This document shows, in pieces, positions 10,833 through 21,808 of a DNA stretch of 64,000 nucleotides. Both the position numbers and the translations under genes were made by a program. The DNA is from Paraescarpia echinospica (Eukaryota; Annelida; Polychaeta; Sabellida; Siboglinidae). The stretch is from contig CM034531.1 of the NCBI GenBank assembly GCA_020002185.1, positions 47,675,319-47,739,318 of the forward strand. Direction: 5' to 3'. Each line of letters begins with the position of its first letter. Positions within the stretch are counted from its first letter, which is position 1. The notes below the pieces were generated by a model. The model was given only the letters and a program-made list of their open reading frames with translations. It made no database searches and was not told the DNA's origin.

Positions 10833-13800
10833 ATGGCAATATCATTGAGTCCTGATGATCTACGAAACTTACTGGCTGCTGCCATGCAACAGGCCATGTT
10901 TTCAGCTCCGTCCACTACCACAAACGCACAAACAGTCTCTACGAGCAGTGTGCCATCGTTCCAAAGCTATGAACTCAGTCGTGAGAAATGGGAGACCTAC
11001 ATGCAGAGGCTTACGCAGCATATGATCGCGCATGCTGTTGTTGACCCAGACAAGAAAAAGGCATATTTTCTGTCCTGGATAGGGGCAAACACGTACCAAC
11101 TTGTCAACAAACTCTTTAGCACATCTGAATTAGCTGCTGCCACGTTTGACCAGGTAGTCAAGAGGCTCGATGAACATTATAAAGAGTCATTGCACGAGCT
11201 GGCTGCCTCATACCAGTTTTATCAATGCAAAATGAAACCTGGTCAGTCGTATTCAGATTGGGTGGCAGATCTGCGCAGCATTAGGCGTGACTGCGATTTC
11301 GGCACAGCACTTGACCGGCTCATTCGCGACATGATTGTGTTGAACACTCCGCACGACGAGGTCCGCCGGGCTTGTCTCAGGGAGTCGTCGCCAACTCTTG
11401 AGAGTGTGCTAAAGACAGCAAATTCATACGTGGCATTATCTGCTAGTGATGCCATCGTGAAGGGGCCTGCACATGGGCCTACACCAGGGCATGCACAGGA
11501 AGTCCTGGCTGTGGAGAAAGTGCGTCCTCCGCGACGAGCCAAGATGGGCACCCACAAGTACGAGAAATTTCATGCGCCCGATTCTCGACAAGATCGGCGA
11601 CATATACAACGATGCATTGGGTGTGGCTCCACAACACATCTGAGAGCTGCATGTCCTTTCAAGAAAGCCGAGTGCCACAAGTGTGGAAAAGTAGGCCACA
11701 TAAAATCAGTCTGCCGCTCCGAACGCTCGAGCAAGACAAGCAACGCCATTGATTGCAACACTGCTTCAATGACTATCATGACCTTGTTCGCACATGACCT
11801 TGTCAATAAGCCGCGTCTGGCGCTGCTAATTAATGGTCATAAAGCCGAGTTTGAGGTCGATACGGGGGCTCCAATCGCGCTCGTTGGAGAAGAATTCTGG
11901 AAGAAAATCGGTTCCCCCCGACTCTGCAGATCAAGAGTCAGACTCTGCGCCTACGGCCAACGTCAGATCAGCGTGAGAGGTGAATGTACTGTTGACGTTC
12001 AGTACGGGTCGACAGTCCTGCAACTACCGCTAATCATCGTCGACAGCGGTGTCTCGTTGTTTGGGCTGAATTGGATACAGGCATTCCAAGTCGACGTCAA
12101 CTCGCTGCTCTACCCGACAGTGAGTACTACGACACTATCAACAACTGACGTGCACGCTGTAGAAGCAGACGACCTTGAAGTCAAGAAAGTCATTGCTGAT
12201 CACCCGGACATCTTCAGTCCTGGCTTGGGTCGGTGCAACAAAACAAAAGGGCATCTGCAACTGAGAGAAGGCGTGCAGCCGAGGTTCTTGAAAGCCAGAC
12301 CCGTTCTTTTCGCGCGCCTCGACGCAGTTGAGAAAGAACTGAAACGTCTGCAAGAACTAAACATCATCACAAAGGTTGATTACTCGGACTGGGCTACCCC
12401 CATCGTTGTAGTACAAAAACCAAATGGCCACGTGAGAATTTGCGGAGACTACAGAGCAACAGTCAATCCGTGTCTACATGTACAGCAACACCCAATTCCC
12501 AGAATTGAGGAACTGTTCGCAAAGTTACAAGGGGGTACTCACTTCAGCAAGCTGGATATGCGAGATGCATATTTACAGGTCGAGCTGGATGACGAGTCAA
12601 AGAAATTGCTCGTCATCAACACACACAAGGGATTGTACCAGTACAACCGACTCTGCTTCGGTCCTTCTCCTGCGCCAGCCATTTTTCAAAAATTGGTTGA
12701 CAATGTGGTTGCAGGTATCCCAGGAGTCGCTGCATACTTGGACGACATCATCGTCACAGGACGGACGACCGAAGAACATCTGTCAAACTTGAGACGTGTC
12801 CTCTCTGCACTGGATGACTACGGACTCAAGTTGCAACTCAGCAAGTGTGCGTTCTTCAAAAAAGAGGTATCCTACCTGGGCCACATCATCTCAAAAGATG
12901 GCTTGCGAGCATCTGATGACAGAGTTGAGGCGATCGTCCAGTATCCACCTCCAGAAGACGTCAAACAACTTGAGAGTTTCATTGGAAAAATGAACTACTA
13001 TGGCAAGTTCATTCCAGCGTTTGCGTCTGTCTGCTCTCCACTAAACAAGCTGCGGTGCAAGGACACTCCTTGGCACTGGTCGGCTGAGTGCGCTACCGCG
13101 TTCGAGCAGCTGAAACAAATGCTCGCAGAGAAGACACGGCTCGTGCATTTCGATCCAGTCAAACCGATCGTACTAGCCACTGATGCGTCACCGTACGGCA
13201 TCGGAGCCGTAATCTCGCACACACTGCCTGATGGTAGTGAAGAGCCTATCGCGTTCGCCTCCAAGACGCTCAGAAAGGCAGAGAGAGGCTACGCGCAAGT
13301 GGAAAAAGAAGCGTTGTCGATTATATACGGCGTCCGAAAATTCTACCAGTATCTCAGTGGTCGTCACTTCACCATTCTAACCGACCACAAGCCACTGCTG
13401 ACGATCTTTGGACCAGATAAGTCGCTTCCAGTGATGTCGCTACAGCGCCTGCAGCGCTGGGCATTGCTGTTGATGGGTCATGACTATGACATTCGCTATC
13501 GCTCTTCCGCAAAGCACTGCAATGCTGATGCTCTTTCTCGACTCCCTGTCGGTCCAGATCTCGCATTTGACCACGATGAGGCCGTCAGCCAAATCACCAC
13601 GGAAGTAGATGAGATTATGCTACAGGCTGTAGAAGATTTCCCGATCTCGCCCAGAATCGTTGCTGACTACACAAAGAAAGACACTGTCTTGTCTGAGGTG
13701 CTAAGTTGCGTACGCGATGGCTGGGTTACATCTTCAAGACGAGGACAGTCGGACAATTTGCAACCATTCATAAATGCGCAAGCAGAGATCTGCGAGGTAC

Positions 13801-15008
13801 AAGGCGTACTATTACGAGACTGCCGCGTTGTTGTACCGCAGAAACTGCAAGCGAAAGTGATCGACTTGCTACACAAATCACACCGTGGCATGATTAGAAT
13901 GAAAGCAATGGCCAGACTCTACGTCTGGTGGCCGAGAATAGAGAGGGCCATCGAAGAATGCTGCAAATCGTGCAACACTTGCGCCGTCACTGCACCGGCG
14001 CCACCAGCAAATCTCTCGCCCTGGCCTATACCCGACAACCCTTGGGATAGAGTGCATATCGATTTCGCAGGGCCATTTTTGGGAAGCATGTGGCTGCTGG
14101 CAATGGACGCATATTCCAAGTGGCCCAGCGTTATTCGACTTGCGAATTACCCAACGACCGAGACAACCATCACGGCTCTTGATGCGCTGTTCACCAGCTG
14201 GGGCCTACCAAAGACCCTCGTATCGGACAACGGTCCTCAGTTTGCGTCAAAAGAATTCGCAGACTGGTGCCGATCGAATGGCATCCTACACATGACCTCC
14301 GCGCCATTCCATCCGCCTTCAAATGGAGAGGCGGAGCGCCTTGTTGGCGTGTTTAAGAGAGCGATGCAGCGTTCTGTGGGGGAGGAAGGTCTGGGAAAAG
14401 ACCAAGCCGCTAGAGACTTTCTGAGAGAGTATCGCAGCACTCCTCACTGCACTACCGGAAGAACTCCTGCGGAGTTGATGCTGGGTCGCCAGTTTCGAAC
14501 GCCGCTATCTCTGCTCCAGCCGTCTTTACCTCACGCCGAGAAGAAGCAGCCGGTGAAACCACTACACTCGACCACGTTCGCGATCGGAGACCACATCTTC
14601 ATTCGCAACTACAGCGTGAATTGCAAGATCAAGTGGATTCCCGGTCGAATAACGTCTTCTCTGGGCACTCGCATGTTCACCGTCCAGTGTGCTGACGGGG
14701 TTCATCGTCGTCACGTCGACCAGATGCGTCACAGGGTTAAAGTCTTGCCCACGCGGGCGCAACCACCAGTCGACCAGATCCGTTTTCCACTAACTACGCG
14801 AGCTGCAACTCCACCACGGTTACCGAAACGCGAGACGCCGAAAAGAGAAGTCCGACTCGAACAGTCGTCGACAGCCGAAGACGGTCGTCATCTCGCTTCT
14901 CCACTGAAACTCGGTTCTCCGCCGCGACTTGCTGCTCCCGATGTCGCGTCGCCAGTGCTTCGTCGTAGCACACGTGATCGCCATCCGCCGGGCACGTACA
15001 CCCCCTAA
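10833..15008 (+). CDS. gag-pol: Gag-Pol polyprotein of the intact Ty3/gypsy element
   Basis: The frame is open from 10761. The ATG at 10833 (MAISLSPDDL) is the likelier start, giving 1391 codons. Numbering from 10761, Gag occupies about 25-330 and ends in two zinc knuckles, CX2CX4HX4C at 285-298 and 305-318. The aspartic protease has DTGA at 367-370. Reverse transcriptase has its first Asp at 599 (LDMRDAYLQV) and YLDD at 659-662. RNase H has ATDAS (Asp 808) and TDHKPLL (Asp 875). Integrase has H1038/H1041 and C1071/C1074 for zinc, then D1101, D1156 and E1192. The last two are spaced 35 apart, as in classic DD35E enzymes. All catalytic residues are present and there is no stop or frameshift. 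Gag and Pol share one frame, so Gag excess would need another mechanism. Confidence 0.96.
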   Translation: MAISLSPDDLRNLLAAAMQQAMFSAPSTTTNAQTVSTSSVPSFQSYELSREKWETYMQRLTQHMIAHAVVDPDKKKAYFLSWIGANTYQLVNKLFSTSELAAATFDQVVKRLDEHYKESLHELAASYQFYQCKMKPGQSYSDWVADLRSIRRDCDFGTALDRLIRDMIVLNTPHDEVRRACLRESSPTLESVLKTANSYVALSASDAIVKGPAHGPTPGHAQEVLAVEKVRPPRRAKMGTHKYEKFHAPDSRQDRRHIQRCIGCGSTTHLRAACPFKKAECHKCGKVGHIKSVCRSERSSKTSNAIDCNTASMTIMTLFAHDLVNKPRLALLINGHKAEFEVDTGAPIALVGEEFWKKIGSPRLCRSRVRLCAYGQRQISVRGECTVDVQYGSTVLQLPLIIVDSGVSLFGLNWIQAFQVDVNSLLYPTVSTTTLSTTDVHAVEADDLEVKKVIADHPDIFSPGLGRCNKTKGHLQLREGVQPRFLKARPVLFARLDAVEKELKRLQELNIITKVDYSDWATPIVVVQKPNGHVRICGDYRATVNPCLHVQQHPIPRIEELFAKLQGGTHFSKLDMRDAYLQVELDDESKKLLVINTHKGLYQYNRLCFGPSPAPAIFQKLVDNVVAGIPGVAAYLDDIIVTGRTTEEHLSNLRRVLSALDDYGLKLQLSKCAFFKKEVSYLGHIISKDGLRASDDRVEAIVQYPPPEDVKQLESFIGKMNYYGKFIPAFASVCSPLNKLRCKDTPWHWSAECATAFEQLKQMLAEKTRLVHFDPVKPIVLATDASPYGIGAVISHTLPDGSEEPIAFASKTLRKAERGYAQVEKEALSIIYGVRKFYQYLSGRHFTILTDHKPLLTIFGPDKSLPVMSLQRLQRWALLLMGHDYDIRYRSSAKHCNADALSRLPVGPDLAFDHDEAVSQITTEVDEIMLQAVEDFPISPRIVADYTKKDTVLSEVLSCVRDGWVTSSRRGQSDNLQPFINAQAEICEVQGVLLRDCRVVVPQKLQAKVIDLLHKSHRGMIRMKAMARLYVWWPRIERAIEECCKSCNTCAVTAPAPPANLSPWPIPDNPWDRVHIDFAGPFLGSMWLLAMDAYSKWPSVIRLANYPTTETTITALDALFTSWGLPKTLVSDNGPQFASKEFADWCRSNGILHMTSAPFHPPSNGEAERLVGVFKRAMQRSVGEEGLGKDQAARDFLREYRSTPHCTTGRTPAELMLGRQFRTPLSLLQPSLPHAEKKQPVKPLHSTTFAIGDHIFIRNYSVNCKIKWIPGRITSSLGTRMFTVQCADGVHRRHVDQMRHRVKVLPTRAQPPVDQIRFPLTTRAATPPRLPKRETPKREVRLEQSSTAEDGRHLASPLKLGSPPRLAAPDVASPVLRRSTRDRHPPGTYTP

Positions 15009-15017
15009 CTCGAAACT

Positions 15018-15029
15018 GTGGGGAAGGAT
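15018..15029 (+). other. Polypurine tract of the intact Ty3/gypsy element
   Basis: GTGGGGAAGGAT lies directly before the 3' LTR and only 10 bases after the gag-pol stop. It is the expected plus-strand primer. Confidence 0.7.
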
Positions 15030-15168
15030 TGTCGTGTTTTCGTTTCTGTTGCGTAATTTCTTGCGGACATCCTGTCGTGGGACACTACAGCGAGAGTCAG
15101 GACGACGTGGGTGTAATTCAGTGATGTATTGTAATTTGTCAGTAATAAAGAACGAATTAGATGACAAA
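15030..15168 (+). repeat. 3' LTR of the intact Ty3/gypsy element
   Basis: This 139-bp repeat appears identical to 10529-10667 and is followed by the TAAAT duplication at 15169-15173. Confidence 0.93.
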
Positions 15169-15173
15169 TAAAT

Positions 15174-16734
15174 ACTTTTAAAGGAGTATTAATATGTCTG
15201 TGGGTATAATATAAGTGCAGAAGTCAACTTAGTTTTCCACGTCCAAGATGTTATTATTAAAATGTGTATGAAAACAAATATATATGTAAATGTGCATATT
15301 AAATTTTTTGATAACTCGTATGTGGTTGATTGTTATAAATTTGAAATTACCTGGATTGATCAAATGTGGGCCTCCCGCAGACTATGTATCCTCCCTGTGT
15401 CTGCTTGACCCAGATGACCGCCTTAGCTCCTCTTCTGCCTCCTCTCATTCCCATTCTTGGGTTGCAGTGTGGCCTCTAGCGACATCATTATTCAAGTTAC
15501 GTATTATGCATTCATATATTGCTGTGGTGAGAATATATACACATATTGGTAAATACACAAGAATAGCTGGCATATGTCATTTTAAAGGTATCACAGCATA
15601 CCAATTACATAAACTATAGCCAGGCACCAAGGACCACTACGGAAACAAGTGCGAGCATTATCTTGTTTAATCCTTATAAATGGTGTACTTTATCTGTATT
15701 TATATTTTATGTATTTACACTTTTACATTTTTATATTTAATAAAATCATCATCACCATCATGGTCGTCAATATAACAAATCTCAATTATTTTGCATAAAC
15801 TACAATGCAAATCAACAACATTCTGCAGTAATAGTATCAAAATATGCGTCACAAAACACTGTTTTAATAATTATGATCACCAATATAATACTCCCCTGTT
15901 TGACGTTCTGTTGCACGAAATTACGGATGCTCCCTGACTAAGTTACTTGCACGATCAACAGGGGCCTATTGCCAAACCAATGTTATTTGTCATTTTGCAG
16001 CCTCATGTCATATATTCTCTACATGTATTGTCGCAATAACATAGTTTATTACCAAGATCCTGCGTAACCAAATACAAATTACAATGCATTTCAAATATTA
16101 TGCTCGTTGACACAGCCTCTGACTGAATCTCTGGCTGATAATATGGTCATGGACCTGGTGACTGGCTTAGACAGTCTTAGACTAAGTCTTAGAGTTAGAC
16201 TGCCTCGAGTCGAGTGTTGACGTTCGCAAGTTGCAATTCTCGTTGAATTAATACGCGGCTACGCGTTCTTGTTGCTAACTGCGATAGTGTAGTATACGTA
16301 CCTTCGTACAACCACTTTGGAATCTTCGTCTTGATACACCAAAGCACGTGTATGTTGTTATTGTTTTCGAATGCATGGGACGTCGATCTCACGTAAAGCA
16401 CGTGACCGAAATGGCGCAGGAGGTCGACAGCGCAATTTGCTTTAGCCAGCTAAACCCGGTGTAACGACAAATCTTGTTTTTTGACGATTAAAAAAACAAG
16501 TACGCATTTTTTATTAAACCGACTGTGCACACTAGTTAAACTATTCACACATTACACATCTGGACCTAAAAGAACCGGATTGGCGATGGGCAAACGAATT
16601 GGTTGAGGACCTTTAACGCTCATTGTCTCGGTTCTTGCAAAGGACCAAGATGCCAGAACGGCGGTCCAGAGCATGTATTTAGACGGGAGGCGTATATGGC
16701 AGTCAACAATGGGAGTTTTTGTTCGGCGTCAACA
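15174..16734. other. Non-coding stretch
   Basis: AT-rich DNA with short open frames only. An AATAAAA run near 15739 could be a polyadenylation signal, but no upstream coding exon is visible. No repeat family is recognised. Confidence 0.35.
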
Positions 16735-16862
16735 CATACCTCAGACGGGCGGGATACACATAGATAAAAGGGTCGGACTCTCAATAAGCCAAAGGGCTTC
16801 CTTGTCCACCTGCCACCTAGAGTTAATTCTCTGGGTGGCAATCTTGTTAAATCTTGTTAAAA
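16735..16862 (+). mobile_element. 3'-terminal scrap of a CR1 LINE
   Basis: The segment matches the 3' untranslated end of the CR1 copy at 26254-31200: AAAGGGCTTCCTTGTCCACCTGCCA, the small inverted pair AGAGTTAATTCTCT, and a tail of two AATCTTGTTA units. Other copies end at 18798 and 44835. Confidence 0.75.
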
Positions 16863-16869
16863 ACGTTCT

Positions 16870-17067
16870 GGCGCACCACCAGAATGGCGGACTAACCTTC
16901 TATGGATGTACTTTTTTGAACAATGCCAACAGCGCGTGCTGCACCGTCTTGTATTGATATACGGTATTTGGTAAACACAATACAAGACGGTCCAGCGCGC
17001 GCTATTCCCATTGTTCAAAGAAAGTACGTAAATGGAACGGTTAGTCCGCCATTCTGGAGGCACGCCA
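16870..17067. mobile_element. Palindromic MITE-like element
   Basis: Two inverted arms of about 85 bp face each other across a 20-base centre (near 16955-16975). Left arm landmarks are CCAGAATGGCGGACTAACC, TTGAACAATG and CCGTCTTGTATTG. The right arm carries CAATACAAGACGG, CATTGTTCAAAG and GGTTAGTCCGCCATTCTGG. There is no coding capacity and the target duplication is unclear. Confidence 0.65.
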
Positions 17068-17489
17068 AGCTAGAACATATGCACTGTTGCACGTGCCAGC
17101 CTTCCAAATGGCGAACACAAATTCTCATTGTAGAATGCCATGATCTCGCTCAGAGACGCCTGTTAAAATATAGCCTCCTTGGTAAAAAACATAATTCCAA
17201 AACGAGGCGAATTGTTTTGATAACCATAAATAGTGTCTTTGGGTGTTTTTTCGTAATGATAATATAAAATGAAAGGTAAGATTCTTCGCAGCAGACTATA
17301 TGGTGCACCAACCGTCTACCGCTAATGCGCAATAATAATAATAATTGCAAACATAACTACAGAAAACCGTAGCGTAAAACTAAAACTAAACTTCTTCATC
17401 CTAATCTAGTCCTGGAGACGGAGGAGTGAGGGTTGACGGTCGGGTAATATCACACCCATTAAGGCAACAGCACAGATAGATATTCTCAA

Positions 17490-17900
17490 CAAGCAATTTC
17501 AGTTAGTGTTCAGCGAGGGGAGACAGTATACCTCAGAAGAATTTGTTAGAAAGTGCAACATGAAACCAGCAGACTTTTCCACCCTTGATAGTATCCAGGT
17601 AGTGGAAGTGGAAATAAGGAAACTCTTGATTCTTGAACACCTGAAACCTGGCAAAACTAGCGGCCTAGACAAAATCAGTCCGCTCGTGCTAAAAGAGCTA
17701 TCGTCAGAAGTGGCTCTCATTTTAACATCAATGTTCCATAACCCGGCCAACTATCGACTTGTGTCCCTGACCAGTGTACCATGTAAGATAATGGAGCACA
17801 TCGTCACCAGTGCAGTCATGGACCACCTTGAAAAGAATGGAATACTGTGCGAAACGCAGCATGGCTTCAGAAAGAGGAAATCTTGTGAAACCCAATAGTC
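17490..17900 (+). pseudogene. LINE reverse-transcriptase fragment with an internal deletion
   Basis: The open frame 17506-17898 contains LKPGKTSGLDKISPLVLKEL followed by PANYRLVSLTSVPCKIMEH and LCETQHGFRKRKSCETQ, the fingers and early palm of a jockey/CR1-type reverse transcriptase. About 35 residues usually found between ILTSMF and PANYR are missing. The frame ends after KSCETQ, before the catalytic boxes. It is a dead fragment on the plus strand. Confidence 0.75.
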
Positions 17901-18686
17901 CAGTAAATCTGTGCCCAAAAGAGTGTCAACCTCAAACAAATTGCAATAGTAATTATAACAGTGTTTTAGTTAGTACTGCGTGTCTACAGCCCGAGAAACA
18001 AAGTCCACCGAAATCCATGAGGTGGAACATTGTCATTTTTGACGACAACGACAAGTGGCCAAAAGTGGCTGCCAGTGACATTTTGGCTTATTGATATGTA
18101 GGGGTAGGCGTTATTTAGGCTGTGGTGTATATTGTCTTTGCATATTTCATACACATTTTGTATACCTTTGGTAAGATAATGGATTAATCTACCCAGCGAT
18201 ATATAACAGGTATACATTCGTTAAATAGTAAGATGAACAATCGTTTGTAAACACAGTGAACCCCGATTTTTAGCCGCTGTGTGGGAGTAGCGTTGCGATC
18301 TAACGTTGACTTAGTCCATTTGCAATTTAATAAATGGATGCTCTATAGTATACTGTTTTTGGTTAATTTCTATCCCATGGGGTCCCTGAGGCAATTCAGC
18401 TTTGTTGTCCTCGGGACAACCTAGGTTTTTTATTCAAATATGCAAATTAGGGCCTAGGGCATAGAAGTGTCTATTCAAATCCTCGATATAGTGCAGTGTA
18501 CCATGTCTTCCCGTGCAGTTTGCTTGCCAAAAGCAATTTTTTGTACGAATGTCATCTACAGTGTTTCAGTCTACAGAAAATCTGAGGTGGCAATTTTGTT
18601 TAGGTTTTTAAAGAAATGGCAGCCATTTTACAAAGTGGCTGCCAAATCACATGTTCACATATCTTAACAACTGCGTCACCTACAAT
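17901..18686. other. Non-coding stretch before the inverted duplication
   Basis: There are no recognised genes or repeats. The left boundary of arm A lies at about 18687, where similarity to the minus-strand reading of 36367 begins. Confidence 0.35.
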
Positions 18687-18797
18687 ATATACTTTGAAAT
18701 CTGTGACATGCCATCTAAATATTTACGATCCTGTCAGAATAATTTGATTAAACATATATTATGAAAAACAGAACAAAATATACGTTCTTATATAGAC

Positions 18798-19335
18798 TTA
18801 ACAATAATTAACAAGATTGCCACCCAGAGAATTAACTCTAGGTGGCAGGTGGACAAGGAAGCCCTTTGCCTTATCGAGAGTCCGACCCCTTTATCTATGT
18901 GTATCCCGCCCTTCTGAGGTATGTGTCGATTTTATTTTTAAACATACGCTACTAGCGCCCACACAATCAGGAGGTAATCTGTTCCACTCATTTACAGTCC
19001 TTTGTGAAAATGAAAACTTTCTTATATCTAATCTACACTAGTCCTTCTATCTTTCTTAACTGAAAAAAAAAAAATTCTATCAATATTGTCATTACCATTC
19101 ATTATTTTAAACACTTCTATCTGATCTCCTCTCAATCTAATGGTATCTAGTGTTGTTAAGCCGCATTTTTAGGCGTATTTCGTAACTAAGATCCCTCAGT
19201 TTTGGTATGATTTTAATTGCTCTCCTCTGCACTCTTTCTAGCATATCTATGTCCTTCCTGCGATATGACCTCCACGCTTGAATACAATATTCTAAATGAG
19301 GCCTAACTATTGTTTTGTACAGCGGTATTATTAGT
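18798..19335 (-). mobile_element. 5'-truncated CR1 LINE insertion private to arm A
   Basis: This is a 538-bp minus-strand CR1 3' end (same sequence as 26265-26820), flanked by TAGAC at 18793-18797 and 19336-19340. Arm B has the empty site, reading ATAGACATTACG without interruption on its minus strand near 36262. The insertion therefore followed the duplication. Confidence 0.88.
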
Positions 19336-20448
19336 TAGACATTACGTGTGTGCATGCTATTGACCAAACTGGTAAATGACTTCCGATTATGCTGTTGCGA
19401 GAAAGGTGGGGCTGATGCACGCTGAATTAATGACTCAGTCTCAAGTTATCTCGCGAGCATGCACATACACAAACCTACGCACGCACGCACGCACACGCAT
19501 ACACGCACGCACAAGTTCACAAGCGGGCGCTTGTGCATAGCATTTCCGGCCGCAGCACATAGATGGTTCTAAACTAACCGAATTGTCCTCGGACAATTTG
19601 ATCAAACAGAAACGTGTCCGCAGTTAGTCTGCATTTTATAGACTACCACAAGTGAGCGGAATGTGTAATGAAATGTGATAGTACTATTAAAGTAATAAAA
19701 TCAACACTTATGTGAGACACCAACATCGCCTTTATGTAACGACCTGTATCTATCAGGTTACACAAAGGTTATGAGTACGAGCTCGGTGAAACAAGCGTCT
19801 GGGCCTCGTGCATCATCTGCACACCTGATGAGCAGGTCCATTAGTTTTCATGATTTCATCGCGTAAGAATTAGTAGTCGAGCAAATTCACTTCCGAACTA
19901 TCACCATCTAGTCATCTTCAACGGTTTGGGTATCTGTATGTGGAAGTTGAAAACATTTTATTGGGAAACAACGGATATACAATTAATGGTTTCGTTCCGT
20001 TTTTAATTACTAAAAACGACTGAATATGTATGGGTTATTAAATTAATAACCAGGCGTGGCGCCAGTGAAGTAGTACAGAAGGAACTGTTTTACGTATTCA
20101 CGCAACTGATCCAGATAAAGGTTATATTCGGAATGCCAAAAACAGCAGATCTGAAAGACCTGTGTTGTGTTTCTCTTATGTTTCTCTCGAGTTACAAGCA
20201 GCGTTCGATATAACCCGGAGGCTACTAACCCTCCCAGGCCCACAACTGCCTCAAATCATACTTCCGGTGCGGTTTCAAGGGGCGGGATATATCAATCTTG
20301 CTTATGTTATAGAAAGAGATCGGATTTGACGATTTCATGAATTACTTGTATATCACGTAACTTTACATCATTAATAGATCGCCTCATGGTTTGAGTCGCT
20401 TAGTTTGAAACACTGCCACCTCGCAACTACCATGAACACCATCTAGTA

Positions 20449-21402
20449 CATGGGTTCCCAATCGTTTGCTTTCTGCGTACACCCTGCGGCCTGAAACGAT
20501 TGTCGCGGTACACCCATTATTATACAGTTACAGACAAAACATAGTTCTTCATCGAGTTCAGTGAACTCTTTCCATAATTTATAATGGTTAAACAATTACC
20601 GCAATGCGACATACCTCTCCTTGTCCGACACTTTTTTCATAAATGTTTGAAACTGTTCCTTTCTGATGTGATTAAAGAATTCGGTGATCTCCTCATATAG
20701 CGGGACCGTTTCGAATGCTACGTTCCATGTGACAACAAGCGGACGGCGTTTGGTCCGCATAGGTCTCTAGGCACAAACAAATTAGACAAGCCGGATATTG
20801 ATTTTGTATGACATTTACCATCTTAACAATACCGTCAACATCCCTTCTTAGTTTTGGTTGGAGTATCTTAGGTGCGATAGCGTATCGATGTAACATGCAG
20901 TGACTTGGACTAATATTAATATCCTTCATTCGCGCTTGAAATATTATTGTCAAACATAGCCAGTGTGCTATCAGTTGTACACGCACACACATTTCCCAAC
21001 TACAGTTAGTCGGCCTCAAAACATTTTGTATATCACAACTGGAAATAAAATCAACTCATTAAAAAATACCCATTGATAAATTTGCGTGATATCATTTTTT
21101 GAAGCGCTGGTTTAATATCTGGATGAAAAAGGATTGTTTTTTTGAGAGATTGATAATAGGGCCAGTTACAAAACGAAATGTTCCCCATCTTGAACAAATG
21201 TTCCCCTTGTAGAACAACTTACGTAGGATGGGACATTATATGCTATTATACAAGATCAGCGGTTCCCAGACTGGAGTACGCGGGAGGTTTTTCAGGGGGT
21301 ACGTGACGGGTTAGCTGAACACAAATATTTTACCACTTCGTGTTGTTCAAGAAGGGGAACATTTCGTTCCGTAACTGGCCCTGTTATCAATCTCTCAAAA
21401 AC
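20449..21402 (-). pseudogene. Rearranged hAT transposon remnant in arm A
   Basis: The 3' end CATGGGTTCCCAATCG starts at 20449 next to ATCTAGTA. A minus-strand frame (20693-21019) contains SPSHCMLHRYAIAPKILQPK and VKMVNVIQNQ, the core of ZBED5/SCAND3-type hAT transposases. Compared with arm B, about 500 bp are missing near 20625. The 5' terminal part (CAGCGGTTCCCAG, from 21257) lies in the opposite orientation. Inverted copies of AACTGGCCCTNTTATCAATCTCTC sit at 21150-21175 and 21378-21402. This copy is inactive. Confidence 0.75.
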
Positions 21403-21808
21403 AAAACGTCATATGCTATTTTAAACGCTATTCTACGTTTTTGTGCGCGTGTATGCGTGTGTGCTTACGTGTACATGTGTTCATTATCATACATGCTGTG
21501 TATGCTTCCGACAGTTAGCCGAATAATGTGACCGATGAACTCAGCCTACATTTAATAAACGTTCGATATGTCATTATATTGTTCAGTTATAAAAACCGCT
21601 TAGAAGCCATACGGTGCATTTACTGCCTACTCGTAATTGTGTTATATATGATTGCAGCTTGGCGTATCAATGGATGAGGTATTTGCGGACGCAGCTACAG
21701 GGGGACCGGTCGACGTAACTAACTCCTAAGCAGCCAGGTTAAAGGAACAGGGTATTCTATGGCATGCCAACTCTTGGTTAATACGTCTCCGTCATACATC
21801 GCTGTATA

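Larger units (their letters stand above)
10529..15168 (+). mobile_element. Intact Mag-like Ty3/gypsy LTR retrotransposon
   Basis: Two 139-bp LTRs (10529-10667 and 15030-15168) appear identical base for base. A 5-bp target-site duplication TAAAT flanks the element (10524-10528 and 15169-15173). In between lie a tRNA-Leu-like primer site, one uninterrupted gag-pol frame and a polypurine tract, for a total of 4640 bp. Identical LTRs indicate very recent insertion, because both are copied from one template. The fused gag-pol and two CCHC knuckles fit the Mag lineage of animal Ty3/gypsy elements. No env-like frame is present. Everything needed for transposition seems to be present, so this copy may be active. 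Confidence 0.95.

Noticed and set aside
17810..18094. 94-codon open frame after the LINE fragment
   Set aside because: It begins inside the LINE scrap in another frame and continues into unrelated non-coding DNA.
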